Shown here: piece by piece, positions 45,893 to 56,284 of the stretch
Numbering within the stretch: position 1 is the stretch's first letter
How the letters are laid out: every line of letters begins with the position of its first letter
Assembly (NCBI RefSeq): GCF_030161875.1
Contig: NZ_BSVA01000001.1
Location: forward strand, 806,001-870,000
Length of the DNA stretch: 64,000 nt
Reading direction: 5' to 3'
Origin: Homoserinibacter gongjuensis
Lineage (GTDB): Bacteria; Actinomycetota; Actinomycetes; Actinomycetales; Microbacteriaceae
Made by a program: the position numbers and the translations under genes
Notes under the pieces: generated by a model
Seen by the model: only the letters and a program-made list of their open reading frames with translations
Told to the model about the DNA's origin: nothing
Databases searched by the model: none

Positions 45893-46695
45893 ATGACCCC
45901 CGAACCACGAGCTCCACGTCGTTCGACGTGCGGGAGTTCGCGCGCACCGTGCAGGGCAGCCACCGCGACGAGATCGACGCGGCCGCGATCGCATCCGCGG
46001 GACTCGCAGCGGATGCCGTGCATCTCGTGCGCGTACTGCGCGATCTCGAGCGCGGAACCTTGCACCGCATGCGCAACCTGCTCGTCACCGCGACCCACAA
46101 AGACGCGCGCGTCACGGCGTTCCTCACGAGCTGGGCGTTCGAGAAGTTCTGGATCGCCGACGCGCTCGACGCCGTGCTCGAGGCGGTCGGGGCCGACACG
46201 GCCGCGCTCGAGGGGCCGCGTCGCCGCTCGCCTCGCGAGCGTGCCGAACGTCGCGGTCCCGTGCGTCGGGCGATCGCCGGCAACTTCGCGGGTACGCAGC
46301 TCGTGGCCGCCCACGTCACGACGGGCCTCATCGACGAGTGGATCAGCCAGGCCGCGTACCGTCGCCTGGGCGAGGCCGCATCCGTGCTGTCGGATCTCGT
46401 GACCCGGCTCCTCGCGCTCAAGGACCGCCACATCGCCTTCCTCTCCGAAGACGCCGAGCGGCGCCTCGCGGCCAACAACCGCGCCGTCAAGCTCACCCGC
46501 AAGGCCATCGCCCAGGCCGCCTGGCCGATCGGCGCGACCGAGATCCCGGATGCGGATCGCACGTTCTTCGAGACCTTCGTCTTCGGCGGCACCGAGGGTC
46601 GCACCGCGGCCGCACGCATCGCCGAGCGGGTCGCCGCCCTGCCGGGCCTCACCTCCGCGCACGGCGACACGGTCGCCGCGAGGCTCGCCTCGTGA
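45893..46695 (+). CDS. ferritin-like paralogue with degraded metal site (frame-broken)
   Basis: A 267-residue helical protein. It begins with ATG 45893 after AGGAAGG; a run of five C at 45897-45901 should be six, restoring MTPRTTSSTSFDVREF. It aligns with the protein at 49019: LRDLERGTLHRMRNLL against its DIEYHTVCYLRDLL segment, and WAFEKFWIADALDAVL against REEFWHGEALAAVL. One glutamate, the helix-3 Glu (DEWIS) and one His (DRHIAF) remain, but the ExxH of helix 2 reads K..I and the last ExxH reads K..H. It therefore probably cannot hold a diiron centre. The stop overlaps the FAR-HAD start. Confidence 0.75.
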
Positions 46696-49001
46696 CCCCG
46701 AAGCGCGCGAAGACGGAGCTGGGCTCCGCCCACGTCTTCCTCACCGGCGGCACGGGCTTCGTCGGGCAGGCGGTGCTCGAGCGGCTGCTCGGCTCGCACC
46801 CCGACACGACCATCTCGCTGCTCGTGCGTACGAAGGGCGCAGCGTCCGGTGAGGATCGCCTGCGCACCCTGCTGCGCAAGCCCGTGTTCCGCGCCTGGCG
46901 CGAGGCCGTCGGCGAGGCGGGGGTCGACGACGCGGTCGCCCGTCGCATCCGCATCGTCGAGGAGGGCTCGGCAGCGTGCCCGCGCTGCCTGCCGACATCG
47001 ACATCGTCATCCACTCCGCCTCGACGGTGTCGTTCGACCCGCCCATCGACCAGGCCTTCGACACCAACGTCGGCGGGGCGATCGGACTCTACGAGGCGCT
47101 GCGCGCATCCGGATCCACCCCCACGTCGTGCACGTCTCGACCTGCTACGTCGGCGGGCTGCGCAAGGGCGTCGTGCCCGAGGCACGGCTCGGCCACCGCA
47201 TCGATTGGCGCGCCGAGTACGCCGCCGCGAAGTCGGCGCGTGAGCGCGTCGAACTGGCCTCACGCCAGCCGGCGCAGCTGCGGGCCTTCATGGACCGCGC
47301 CCGCGCCGAGCACGGCAAGGAGGGCCCGCAGTCGGTCGCCCGCGCGAGCGAGGAGGCGCGCGTCGCCTGGGTCACCGAGGCGCTCGTCGACGCCGGCCGC
47401 ACGCGCGCCGAGTCCCTCGGCTGGACCGACGTCTACACCCTCACCAAGGCCTTCGCTGAGCGCGCCGCCGAGGAGCTCTGGGCGGATGCCGGCGGCTCGC
47501 TCTCGGTCGTGCGCCCGGCGATCATCGAATCGGCTGTTGCCCACCCCTTCCCCGGCTGGATCGACGGGTTCAAGGTGGCCGACCCGCTCATCCTCGCCTA
47601 CGGCCGCGGGCTGCTGCCCGAGTTCCCGGGCCTGCCCGACAGCGTGCTCGACCTGATCCCCGTCGACTACGTGGTGAACGCGATCCTCGCCGCGGCCGCG
47701 AACCCGCCGAAGGGTGAGCCCGAGTACTTCCACATCGCATCCGGCGCCTCGAATCCGCTGCCGTTCCACCGCATGTTCGAGAACGTGAACGCCTACTTCA
47801 CGGCCAACCCGATGCCGACCCCGGTGACGGCCACGTGCGCGTGCCGACGTGGCGGTTCCCCGGTGGCAGCAAGGTCGAACGCGCGCTGCGGCGTCGCCGC
47901 ACCCAGCTCGACCGTCGCGAACGCTGGCTCACGCGCCTGCCGTCGACGACCCGCACGCGGGCGCAGCTCGCCGAGCTCGGCACCAAGAAGAGCGACCTCG
48001 AGACGCTCGAGAACTTCTCCGAGCTGTACCGCGCGTACGTGCAGACCGAGATCATCTTCGACGACGCCAACGCGCGTGCCCTGCATGCCGCGTTGCCGGC
48101 GAAGGCCCGCCGCGATCGCGGGTTCGACGTGACCGAGATCGACTGGGAGCACTACCTGCAGGAGGTGCACTTCCCGGCGATCACGACCCTCACGCGCGCG
48201 TTCTCACGCCGCCCCGAGGCGAGCTCCACCGAGGGGCGTCCGGTGAAGCAGCTCCCGGAGCGCACGGATGTCGTGGCCGTCTTCGACCTGGAGGGCACGG
48301 TCGTCGACACCAACCTCGTCGAGCAGTACCTGTGGGTGCGATCCGCGGGCTTCGGCTGGGCCGCGTGGCCCGCATCCGTGGCCTCGATCCTCACCAAGCT
48401 GCCCGCCTACCTGCGTGCCGAGCGTCGTGATCGCGGCGAGTTCATCCGCACCTTCCTGCGGCGCTACGCGGGGATGCCGGCCGCGCACCTCGAGAACATC
48501 GTCGGCGGCGGGTATGCCGACCGGGTGCTCGGGCACACCGCCACGGCGGCGCTGGAGCGGGCGGCCGCACACCGCGCCGCGGGGCACCGCACGGTGCTCG
48601 TGACGGGCTCCATCGGCACGCTCACCGCGCCCGTCGCATCCGCGTTCGACGAGGTCATCGCGAGCGAGATGCACGTGAAAGACGGCCAGCTCACGGGCTA
48701 CCTCGCCCGGCCCCCGATCGTCGACGAGGCGCGGGCCAACTGGTTGCGCCAGTACGCCGAGCGCGGCGGCTACGACCTCTCGGCCTCGTACGGCTACGGC
48801 GACAGCCACGCCGACCTCGTGTGGCTCGAGCTCGTCGGCCACCCGCACGCGGTCAACCCCGACAGCCGCCTCGCACGTGAGGCCGGGCGGAGGCGTTGGC
48901 GGATCGATACCTGGAAGAGCGGTTCGCGAGCCGCGAACCGTGCTTTGATGGCGGGAGATCCCGCTGACGCGATTCCCGAGGAAGGAGCGGGCGGCAGCTA
49001 G
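46692..49001 (+). CDS. fatty acyl-CoA reductase-like domain fused to HAD-IB domain (three frame breaks)
   Basis: About 770 residues. The N-terminal part is an extended SDR of the male-sterility/FAR type: VFLTGGTGFVGQAVLERLLG, IDIVIHSASTVSFDPPI, VVHVSTCYVGGLRKG and the active site TDVYTLTKAFAERAA. A linker (VERALRRRRTQLDRRERWLT) leads to an HAD-IB domain: VVAVFDLEGTVVDTN (DxE instead of DxD), VLVTGSIGTLTAP, and SYGYGDSHADLVWLEL. Single missing bases near 46973, 47113 and 47823 split the frame. The GTG overlaps the upstream stop. Expected activity is reduction of a long-chain acyl thioester to aldehyde or alcohol; the HAD role is unknown. Confidence 0.82.
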
Positions 49002-49018
49002 CGACCGCCCAGGGGCTC

Positions 49019-49813
49019 ATGGCATTCGACATCGACAGGTACACGGCGACCTCGGACGCCGTCGCGTGGGGCGACCTCGACTTCGACACCTTCGACACCG
49101 ATCCGCTGCCCGAGAGCACGCTGCGCACCCTGCGCTACATGTGCGACATCGAGTACCACACGGTGTGCTACCTGCGGGATCTGCTCACGACGCCGTCGCA
49201 CAAGGAGGCGGATGTCGGGGCCTTCATGACGATGTGGAACCGCGAGGAGTTCTGGCACGGCGAGGCCCTCGCCGCGGTGCTCGCGAAGCATGACATCACG
49301 GTCGACTTCGACCAGCTGAAGGCCACGCGCCTCAAGCTCGGCTGGAAGGACCGCCTCGACCCCATCAAGCAGTCGATCATGGGCGGCCTCGTCGGCAACG
49401 ACTTCGTGGCGGTGCACATGGCGTGGGGTGCGGCCAACGAGTGGTCGGCCAACGCGGCCTACCTGCGGATGGCGGAGCTCGAGGGGCACCCCGTGCTCGC
49501 CGAACTGCTCAAGCGGATCGCACGGCAGGAGACCCGGCACGTCGCGTTCTACGCGTCGCAGGCGCGCGATCGCCTCAAGGACTCGAAGAAGGCGCAGAAG
49601 CTCGCGCGCTTCGCCCTCTCACGGTTCTGGGGGCCGGTGGGGTCGGGGGTGCAAGAGGAGTCGGAGGTGACCCACGTCATGAACCACCTCTTCGCCGGGC
49701 CCGACGGACGCAAGCTGGTGCGCGACGTCGACTCGCACATCGCGAAGCTGCCGGGGCTCGAGGGCCTCACGATCGTCGAGGACTCGCTCGAGAAGCGCGG
49801 CATCGCCGCCTGA
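49019..49813 (+). CDS. ferritin-like diiron protein
   Basis: A 264-residue four-helix-bundle protein with a complete ferritin-type diiron set: Glu45 (CDIEYHT), Glu77/His80 (EFWHGE), Glu141 (AANEWSANAAY) and Glu171/His174 (RQETRHVAFY). Such soluble diiron proteins include acyl-ACP desaturases and N-oxygenases. It is 17 bases after the FAR-HAD gene and paralogous to the metal-poor protein at 45893, so the two may form a heterodimer. Oxidation of a lipid chain is the context-based guess. Confidence 0.82.
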   Translation: MAFDIDRYTATSDAVAWGDLDFDTFDTDPLPESTLRTLRYMCDIEYHTVCYLRDLLTTPSHKEADVGAFMTMWNREEFWHGEALAAVLAKHDITVDFDQLKATRLKLGWKDRLDPIKQSIMGGLVGNDFVAVHMAWGAANEWSANAAYLRMAELEGHPVLAELLKRIARQETRHVAFYASQARDRLKDSKKAQKLARFALSRFWGPVGSGVQEESEVTHVMNHLFAGPDGRKLVRDVDSHIAKLPGLEGLTIVEDSLEKRGIAA

Positions 49814-49827
49814 TCGGGCGGTCAGGC

Positions 49828-50016
49828 TCAGGCGGGCTCGTCGGCCGGCGGCACGGGGGTGTCGCCCTCCGCCTCCACGATGTCCGAGAGCGTCTCGCGG
49901 TCGGAGGTGCCCTGACCAGTCAGGCTGTTCTCGATGTCGTCGGACTGTCCGCTGTTGACCACGTCGTAGGTCTCTGCAGAACCGCCGGACTGGTTGCCAC
50001 TCGCATTCGTTCCCAT
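49828..50016 (-). CDS. hypothetical acidic small protein
   Basis: A 62-residue, Gly/Ser/Asp/Glu-rich protein (MGTNASGNQSGGSAETYDVV) with no hydrophobic segment, probably disordered. ATG at 50016; no strong ribosome site. Convergent with the ferritin-like gene. May be a small stress-type protein; no family recognised. Confidence 0.55.
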   Translation of the reverse strand: MGTNASGNQSGGSAETYDVVNSGQSDDIENSLTGQGTSDRETLSDIVEAEGDTPVPPADEPA

Positions 50017-50110
50017 GTGCCGAGTGTGCTCCTCCGCGGCGCGCGCGTCGAGGGCTTGACGCGCGGAGCGCCCCGTGCTCGTGCGGAGGGAGTTCTTCAC
50101 GTAGCATCAA

Positions 50111-50128
50111 TGCGCAATCGATTTTTCA
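50111..50128. promoter_or_regulatory. LacI-type operator upstream of glycosidase gene
   Basis: TGCGCAATCGATTTTTCA matches the reverse complement of the site at 54089-54106 at 15 of 18 positions, with the central CG typical of LacI-family sites. It lies 15 bases upstream of the ATG at 50144, after the ribosome-distal promoter region. Likely bound by the LacI protein of this cluster. Confidence 0.65.
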
Positions 50129-50143
50129 GATCGAAGAGGATCC

Positions 50144-52635
50144 ATGAAGCACGACTTGTTCGTCCACCCGCTCGCCACTCCCGCCTGGGAGTCCGAGCCC
50201 GCGGCGGCCCTGCGCCTGGCCACCCGTTCGCTCTGGACTACCCCGCACGACGACGAGGTGGGCGCCCCCGAGCGTCGCATCATCCATCAACGCGCGATCT
50301 TCACGAGCCGGCCGGGGCGGTTCGATGCCCTCACGGTCGGCTGGGGACCCGGCTATCACAAGTGCGCGAGCGGCCAAGAGCGGGATGCGGCCCTCGACGT
50401 GATCGTGTCGCGGGGCGACCGCAGCGGTTGGCACGAGGTCGGACGCCTGCGCACGAGCGTGGAGGAGCTCGCTGCCGAGGGCGGACGTCTCGACCTCGGC
50501 GGACTCGAGACCTCGGCGCTCGTGGCCGAGGTGCGCCGTGCGGCCACCGACGAGTGGTGGCCCGGATGGAACCTCGCCACGGCGGGCCTGCACCTCACGG
50601 GCGAGCTCGACCGCACGTGGGCCCCCGGCGACGACGGCTGGCTGGCGGTCGGCGAGGTCGACACCGCGGGGCTGCCCGCCGGTGTCACGGCCGAGCGCAG
50701 CGCCACCGATGTCGTGTTCCGCACCCCGCACCTCGCTGTCGGTTTCCGCCTCAAGAGCCCCGCGTGGTCGCACCTCGGCCTCGATCAGGACGGCCGCGGC
50801 CGCACCGACGACAACCTGCTCCAATTGCCCCGGTCGATGGACATCGTGCGCTCCGGCGTCTACCCCTCCGGGGTCTACCCCGTACTCCGCGACCAGAACG
50901 CCGAATACCTCGCGCAGGGCCCACGCTTCGCCGCCACCGACGGCACCCTGCCGATGGGCTTCCTGCACCGCGATTACCACGGATCCACATCCGTGCACGG
51001 CTCGACCGTGCGCTACGACGTGACGATCCCGGATGCCGGTCAGCGGTACGTGCTCACCTTCACCGTGCACGCGGATCGCATCGAGCTGACCGCCGAGCGC
51101 CACGCCGCCGAAGAGCGGCGGGCGTGGCAGAGCTCCGCATGGCACGTCGCCCTCGACAACCGGGTGACGCCCTCATGCGCGCTCGGCGAGCCGACATTCG
51201 TCGGCGAGACGGGCCTGTTGCGAGGACCCATCGCCTGGCACTTCCCGCGCTACGGCACGCTGCGCCTCAGCGGTGGCGACGACGTGCTGTGGCGCAGCGA
51301 CTCCGTGCGGCCGCTCGACACCAACACCCTCGAGCTCAAGCTCGGCGAGCAGCCGACCGCTTTCGGGGACTACGTGCTGGCCGCCGGCATCCATCGCGCC
51401 GAGCTCACCCTGCAGGTCGCCGCACCGCAACTCAGCGAGCTCGCCGCCGACACCCCCGCCCCGGTGCGCCGCGCGCTCGAGCGACACACGCTGACCGCTC
51501 TGCCGTTCCGCGCCGACACGGCCACCTACTCCAACAACGGCGCCTCCATGCACTGCACGACCTCGCTCGCGGATGTCTCGGCGATCGCCGTGCACCTGGG
51601 CGAGGCTCCCGGCATCCGTCCGCTCGCGTGGGTCGGGGATTCGCTGCAGCGCTGGCTCGACGGCGCACCGAGCTACGGCTCGGGCGCCACCTCGCACGGG
51701 GACCATCGCCTCGAGGACGAGTATGTGCACATGGCCGCCAATACGTTGCTCGCCATGGGCCGCTACCTGGTGGCCTCGGCCGATCGGGCCTGGTTCGAGC
51801 GTAATCGCAGCCGGATCGTGCGCGAGCTCGACGACATGCTCGCCCGCGACATCGATGGCGACGGCCTTGTGGAATCGACCCTGCGCCGCGGTATCACGGG
51901 CGAGCACCAGTGGAGCACCGCGTGGGCCGACGTGATCTCGTTCGGCGGCAAAGACGCGTGGGCCAATGCCGTGCTGTGTGAGACATGGCGGGTCTGGGAG
52001 CCCGTGCTGCGCGACCACGGCGAGAATGCGCTCGCCGATCGCATCGTCGAAGCGCGCGCCGCGCTCGTCGACTCCTACCTGTCCACCTTCCTGAATCCGG
52101 CCACCGGACTCGTGGCGGGCTGGCGCTCGAGCGACGGCGAACTGCACGACCACGGCTTCTCGATCGTGGTCGCCCAGGCCTGCGCGACCGACGCCGTGCC
52201 CCTCGAGTCCGCCCGCGAGATCATGGCCGCACTGCTCGCGGCGTGGAGGAGGCCGGTCTCGACGACGTGCGCAACGGCATCCCGCTGAACCTCTGGCGGA
52301 TCCCCGAGGACGAGATCGGCGGAGTGGTCTTCGGCCTGCCGATGGGCAGCTACCAGCAGGGTGGCTACTCGCACCACGGCGCCCGGGTCGTCGTCGAGGC
52401 GCTCGAGCGCTGCGGCATGCGTGAGGAGGCCGACCGCGTGCTCGAGCAACTCTGCGAGACGATCGGCGACGACTCGTCGTTCGGCGGCCTCGGCAGCGGC
52501 AAGGACTGGCGCATGGCCGACGGCACCCCGAGCGGCTACGAGGGCCAACTCGTGGAGGGCTTCAGCGTGCTCGCCGCGGCGCTGCAGCGCTGGCGAGCGC
52601 ACCCCGTGCCTACGCTCGAGGCAGAGAGGGGATGA
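50144..52635 (+). CDS. six-hairpin glycoside-hydrolase-like protein (frame-broken)
   Basis: About 830 residues, no signal peptide. The N-terminal 420 residues are beta-rich. From about 450 an (alpha/alpha)6 barrel follows: DHRLEDEYVHMAANTLLAMG, DIDGDGLVEST, HQWSTAWADVISFGGKDAWA, and PMGSYQQGGYSHHGARVVVE. A missing G near 52243 separates the last 130 residues (GLDDVRNGIPLNLWRIPEDE). I do not recognise the exact GH family; the fold resembles GH116/GH63/amylo-glucosidase-type proteins. First gene of the catabolic operon. Confidence 0.75.
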
Positions 52636-54049
52636 GCGTGCTCAGGATCACCGAGGTCACCGCACGCGTCGTGCCCGTGGCCACACGCCTCCCGTTCCGG
52701 TACGGCATCGCCGAGATGACACGAGCGCCGCACGTCGTCGTGCAGCTGCGCACCGAGACCCCCACGGGGGCGCGACCGGCTGGTCGAGCGAGCACCTCCC
52801 ACCCAAGTGGTTCATCAAGGATGCCACCCTTCCGTTCGCCGAGGAGGTCGCGATCCTCTCGCGCGCGATCCTCGCAGCGCTCGACGCGGCGCGCGGCATC
52901 CAGGCGGAGCATGCCTTCGCCTTCGTGCACGAACTCGACCGACAGCAGGCGGCCTGGGCCGCGCGCGCGGGGTCTCCGGGCTCGTCGCGGGTCTCGGCGT
53001 AGCCCTCGTGGAGCGCGCCCTGATCGATGCGGTCTGTCGAGGCGAGGCGAAGCCGTTCGCCGATGCGCTCGACGACGGGACGCTCGGCTTCACGCCCGCC
53101 GACATCCACCCCGAGCTGGCGGCCGCAGCGCCGTTCACCGCGCGGCGTCGCCGCGAGATCGCGGTTCGGCACACGGTCGGCCTCGCGGATCCGCTGTTCG
53201 ATGCCCAGGTGACCGACGACCCGGGTGACGGACTCCCCGTCAGCGTGGAGTCGGTGATCCGGCGCTATGGGGTCACCCGGTTTAAGCTCAAGACGGTGGG
53301 AGACGTCGAGGCCGATGTCTCGCGGATCGCAGCGTTGCTCGAGCTGTGCGAACGCGCGGGCGTCGACCCCCGCTTCACGATCGACGGCAATGAGTCGATG
53401 CATGCCGCCGACCACCTCGCGGGGTGGGTGCGTGGCCTCTACACGAGCCCGGTCGCGGACGCGCTGCGGGCCCGCCTCGACGCGATCGAGCAGCCGATGT
53501 ACCGCGACGTCGCGCTGGGGGCCGAGGCGGAGGCGGCACTCGCCGAGGTGGGTTCGCTCGCCCCGGTGATCATCGACGAGTCGGACGGCGCGATGGACAC
53601 GGTGCGGCGCGCCATGGACCTCGGCTACGCGGGCGGCACGTACAAGGGATGCAAGGGGTGTTCCGCGGGCTCGCGAACGCGGCGCTGGTGGCGCATCGAG
53701 ACCGACCCGAACGGAGAACCGTGCTCACGGCCGAGGACCTCAGCACGATCCCGCCCCTGACCGTGAACCAGGACCTCGTGGTGGCATCGGCGATGGGTCT
53801 TCGCCACATCGAACGCAATGGTCACCACTACTTCGCCCGCTTCGCACCGCTCGACGCGACACTCGCCGACCGCGTGCTGGCAGCGCATCCGGATGCCTTC
53901 GAGTTCCGCGACGGCGCCCCCGACTGCGCATCGAAGGTGGCGAGCTGCGCATCGGCTCGCTGCTCGATGCACCCTTCGGCCTGGCGCCCGCGCCCGACCC
54001 GGCGGGCCTGACCCCGCTGACCGAGGAGACCGCTGCAGCGCTTGCCTGA
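52632..54049 (+). CDS. enolase-superfamily (mandelate racemase-like) protein (four frame breaks)
   Basis: About 473 residues after repair. The N-terminal cap is RITEVTARVVPVATRLPFRY and HLPPKWFIKDATLPF. The barrel has VTRFKLKTVGD (Lys-x-Lys), FTIDGNESMH (metal ligands), VIIDESDGAMDTV and TYKGCKGVFRG with a lysine in the place of the second base. Missing G/C bases near 52772, 52972, 53656 and 53921 each lie in runs of four or five. The start overlaps the glycosidase stop (ATGA). Acid-sugar dehydratase or epimerase activity is likely; substrate unknown. Confidence 0.78.
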
Positions 54050-54088
54050 CGGCAACGCGCCGCCACTGCAGGGTCGCGTGTTTGTTGA

Positions 54089-54106
54089 TGAGCAATCGGT
54101 TGCGCA
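54089..54106. promoter_or_regulatory. LacI-type operator upstream of aldolase gene
   Basis: TGAGCAATCGGTTGCGCA is an imperfect 18-bp palindrome with a central CG, 45 bases upstream of the ATG at 54151. It is the partner of the site at 50111-50128. It suggests a second regulated promoter inside the cluster. Confidence 0.65.
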
Positions 54107-54150
54107 TTTGCTCAGAAGATGATTCAATCGCACCAACGAAAGGCCAGTCA

Positions 54151-55206
54151 ATGACGACCCGTCCCCTTCCCGACACTCCGCTCGGGGTGTTCCGAAGCGG
54201 CACCGTGATCCCGGCGCATGTGCTCGCCCTCACCGAGGAACTGCGCATCGACGAGCGTCGCCAGCGAGCCCTCACCCGCTACTACCTCGACGCGGGGGTC
54301 GGCGGGCTCGCGGTGGGTGTGCACACGACGCAGTTCGGCATCCGCGCGGCAGGCCTCTACACCGACGTGCTCCGCCTCGCCGTCGAGACCGCCGACGACT
54401 GGACCGATCGCCCGCTCGCCCTCGTGGCGGGCGTCACGGGAGACACCGCGCACGCGGTCGACGAAGCCGCCATAGCCAACGGCCTCGGCTACACCGCGGC
54501 GCTCGTGAACATCGCCTGGTGGAAGGACCGCACCGAGGCCGAGACGCTCGCTCACGTGCGCGAGGTCGCCGAGGTCATGCCGATCGTCGGCTTCGCCCTG
54601 CTGCCCGAGGTGGGCGGCTTTCACCTGAGCCGCGAGTTCTGGGCCGAGTTCGCCGCGATCCCACAGGTGATCGGTATCAAGATGGCGCCCTTCAACCGGT
54701 ACCGCACGATCGACATCGTGCGGGGCGTCGTCGACGCCCACGCCGAAGAACGCCTCACTCTCTACACGGGCAACGACGACCACATTGTCGCCGATCTGCT
54801 GCAGCCCTTCGCCGTGCCGCGCGACGGTCGCACCGTGACGCTGCGCGTACGCGGAGGCCTGCTCGGCCACTGGAGCGTGTGGACCCGCCGCGCGGTCGAA
54901 CTGTTCGAGCGCATCCGCTCGTTGCCCGACGGTGCCGACATCCCCGCCGAGATGCTCGCGCTCGACACGGCCGTCACCGACGCCAACGCCGCGATCTACG
55001 ACGCCCGCAACGACTTCGCGGGCTGCATTCCCGGGTGTCACGAGGTGCTGCGTCGCCAGGGTCTGTTCGCCGGCACCTGGTGCCTCGACCCCGCCGAGCG
55101 GCTCTCTCCCGGCCAGCTGGAACTGATCGACGCCGTCACCCGCGACTACCCCGAACTCAACGACGACGACTTCGTCACCGCCGGACTCGAGCGCTGGCTC
55201 GCCTGA
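54151..55206 (+). CDS. dihydrodipicolinate synthase-family aldolase
   Basis: A 351-residue TIM-barrel aldolase of the DapA/NanA superfamily. RYYLDAGVGGLAVGVHTTQF is the N-terminal phosphate/carboxylate-binding strand, and the Schiff-base lysine is probably in VIGIKMAPFNRYRT near 172. It is longer than DapA (about 290), so it is not lysine-pathway DapA. AAAGG precedes the ATG. In the cluster it would cleave a 2-keto-3-deoxy acid. Intact. Confidence 0.85.
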   Translation: MTTRPLPDTPLGVFRSGTVIPAHVLALTEELRIDERRQRALTRYYLDAGVGGLAVGVHTTQFGIRAAGLYTDVLRLAVETADDWTDRPLALVAGVTGDTAHAVDEAAIANGLGYTAALVNIAWWKDRTEAETLAHVREVAEVMPIVGFALLPEVGGFHLSREFWAEFAAIPQVIGIKMAPFNRYRTIDIVRGVVDAHAEERLTLYTGNDDHIVADLLQPFAVPRDGRTVTLRVRGGLLGHWSVWTRRAVELFERIRSLPDGADIPAEMLALDTAVTDANAAIYDARNDFAGCIPGCHEVLRRQGLFAGTWCLDPAERLSPGQLELIDAVTRDYPELNDDDFVTAGLERWLA

Positions 55207-55232
55207 CCGACACCCCACCGAAAACAGGAACG

Positions 55233-56284
55233 ATGACACAGACGCAATTGCTCACCTTCGACACGCTGCCCGGGCGCTTCGCGTCGCTCGACGACCTCGA
55301 TGAGTTCATGTCGCGGCCGACGCCCGACACCGTGCGGGAGCTCGCCGAGCTCGAGGGCGACATCATCGTGCTCGGGGTCGCCGGAAAGATGGGCCTCGGC
55401 CTCGCCCGCATGCTCAAGCGCGCGGCCCCGCACAAGCGCGTCGTCGGGGTGGCCCGCTTCAGCGAGGAGGGCAGCCGCGAGAAGCTCGAAGAGGCCGGGG
55501 TCGAGGCCATCCAGGCCGACCTGCTGAACCGCGACGAAGTCGAGGCGCTGCCGAAGCTTCCCAACGTGATCTACATGGCGGGTCTCAAGTTCGACTACCG
55601 GGGGCGCGAAGACTTCCTGTGGGCGATGAACACGCTCGTGCCGGCCTACGTGGCCGAGGCCTTCCGCGACTCGCGGATCGTGTCGCTCTCGACCATCCAC
55701 GTCTACCCGTGGAGCGACCCGCGCCGCGGCGGTGTCACCGAGGCAACCCCTCCGCTTGCCCGCCCCGGCGAGTACGCCAACTCGGTCGTCGGCCGTGAGC
55801 GCACCTTCCAGTACCACTCGCGCCTACACGGCACGCCTGGCCGCATCGTGCGCTTCGTCTACGCGATCGACATGCGCTACGGCGTGCTGCAGGAGATCGC
55901 CAGCTGGGTGCGCAGCGGCACCCCGATCCCGCTCGCGACGGGCAACGTCAACATCCAGTGGCAGGGGATGCGATCAACCACTTCGCGCGTCTGCTCACCC
56001 GCGTCGACACCCCCGCATCCGCGATCAACATCGGCGGGCCGGAGAGCGTGTCGGTGCGTCGCGTCGCCGAGTCCTTCGGCGAGCGCTGGGGCATCGAGCC
56101 GGTCTTCGAGGGCACCGAGAGCGACTACGCCCTCTACGTCAACTGCGACCAGGCTGCGGCCGAGCTCGGCAACCCGGTGGTGCCGATCGAGCGGATGGTC
56201 GACTGGGTGGCCGACTGGGTGGAGAACGAGATGCCGCTCTACGGCAAGCCCAGCAAGTTCCAGATCCGCGACGGGATCTTCTGA
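55233..56284 (+). CDS. NAD(P)-dependent epimerase/dehydratase-family protein (frame-broken)
   Basis: About 350 residues of the extended SDR fold. The dinucleotide loop is IIVLGVAGKMGLGLARML, an atypical AxKMG variant of GxxGxxG. STIHVYPWSDPRR and EYANSVVGRERTFQ replace the usual Ser and YxxxK (no clear Tyr-Lys pair), so the chemistry may differ. A run of four G near 55966 should be five; the rest (DAINHFARLLTRVDTPASAI) completes it. Substrate probably a sugar or sugar acid. Confidence 0.8.
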
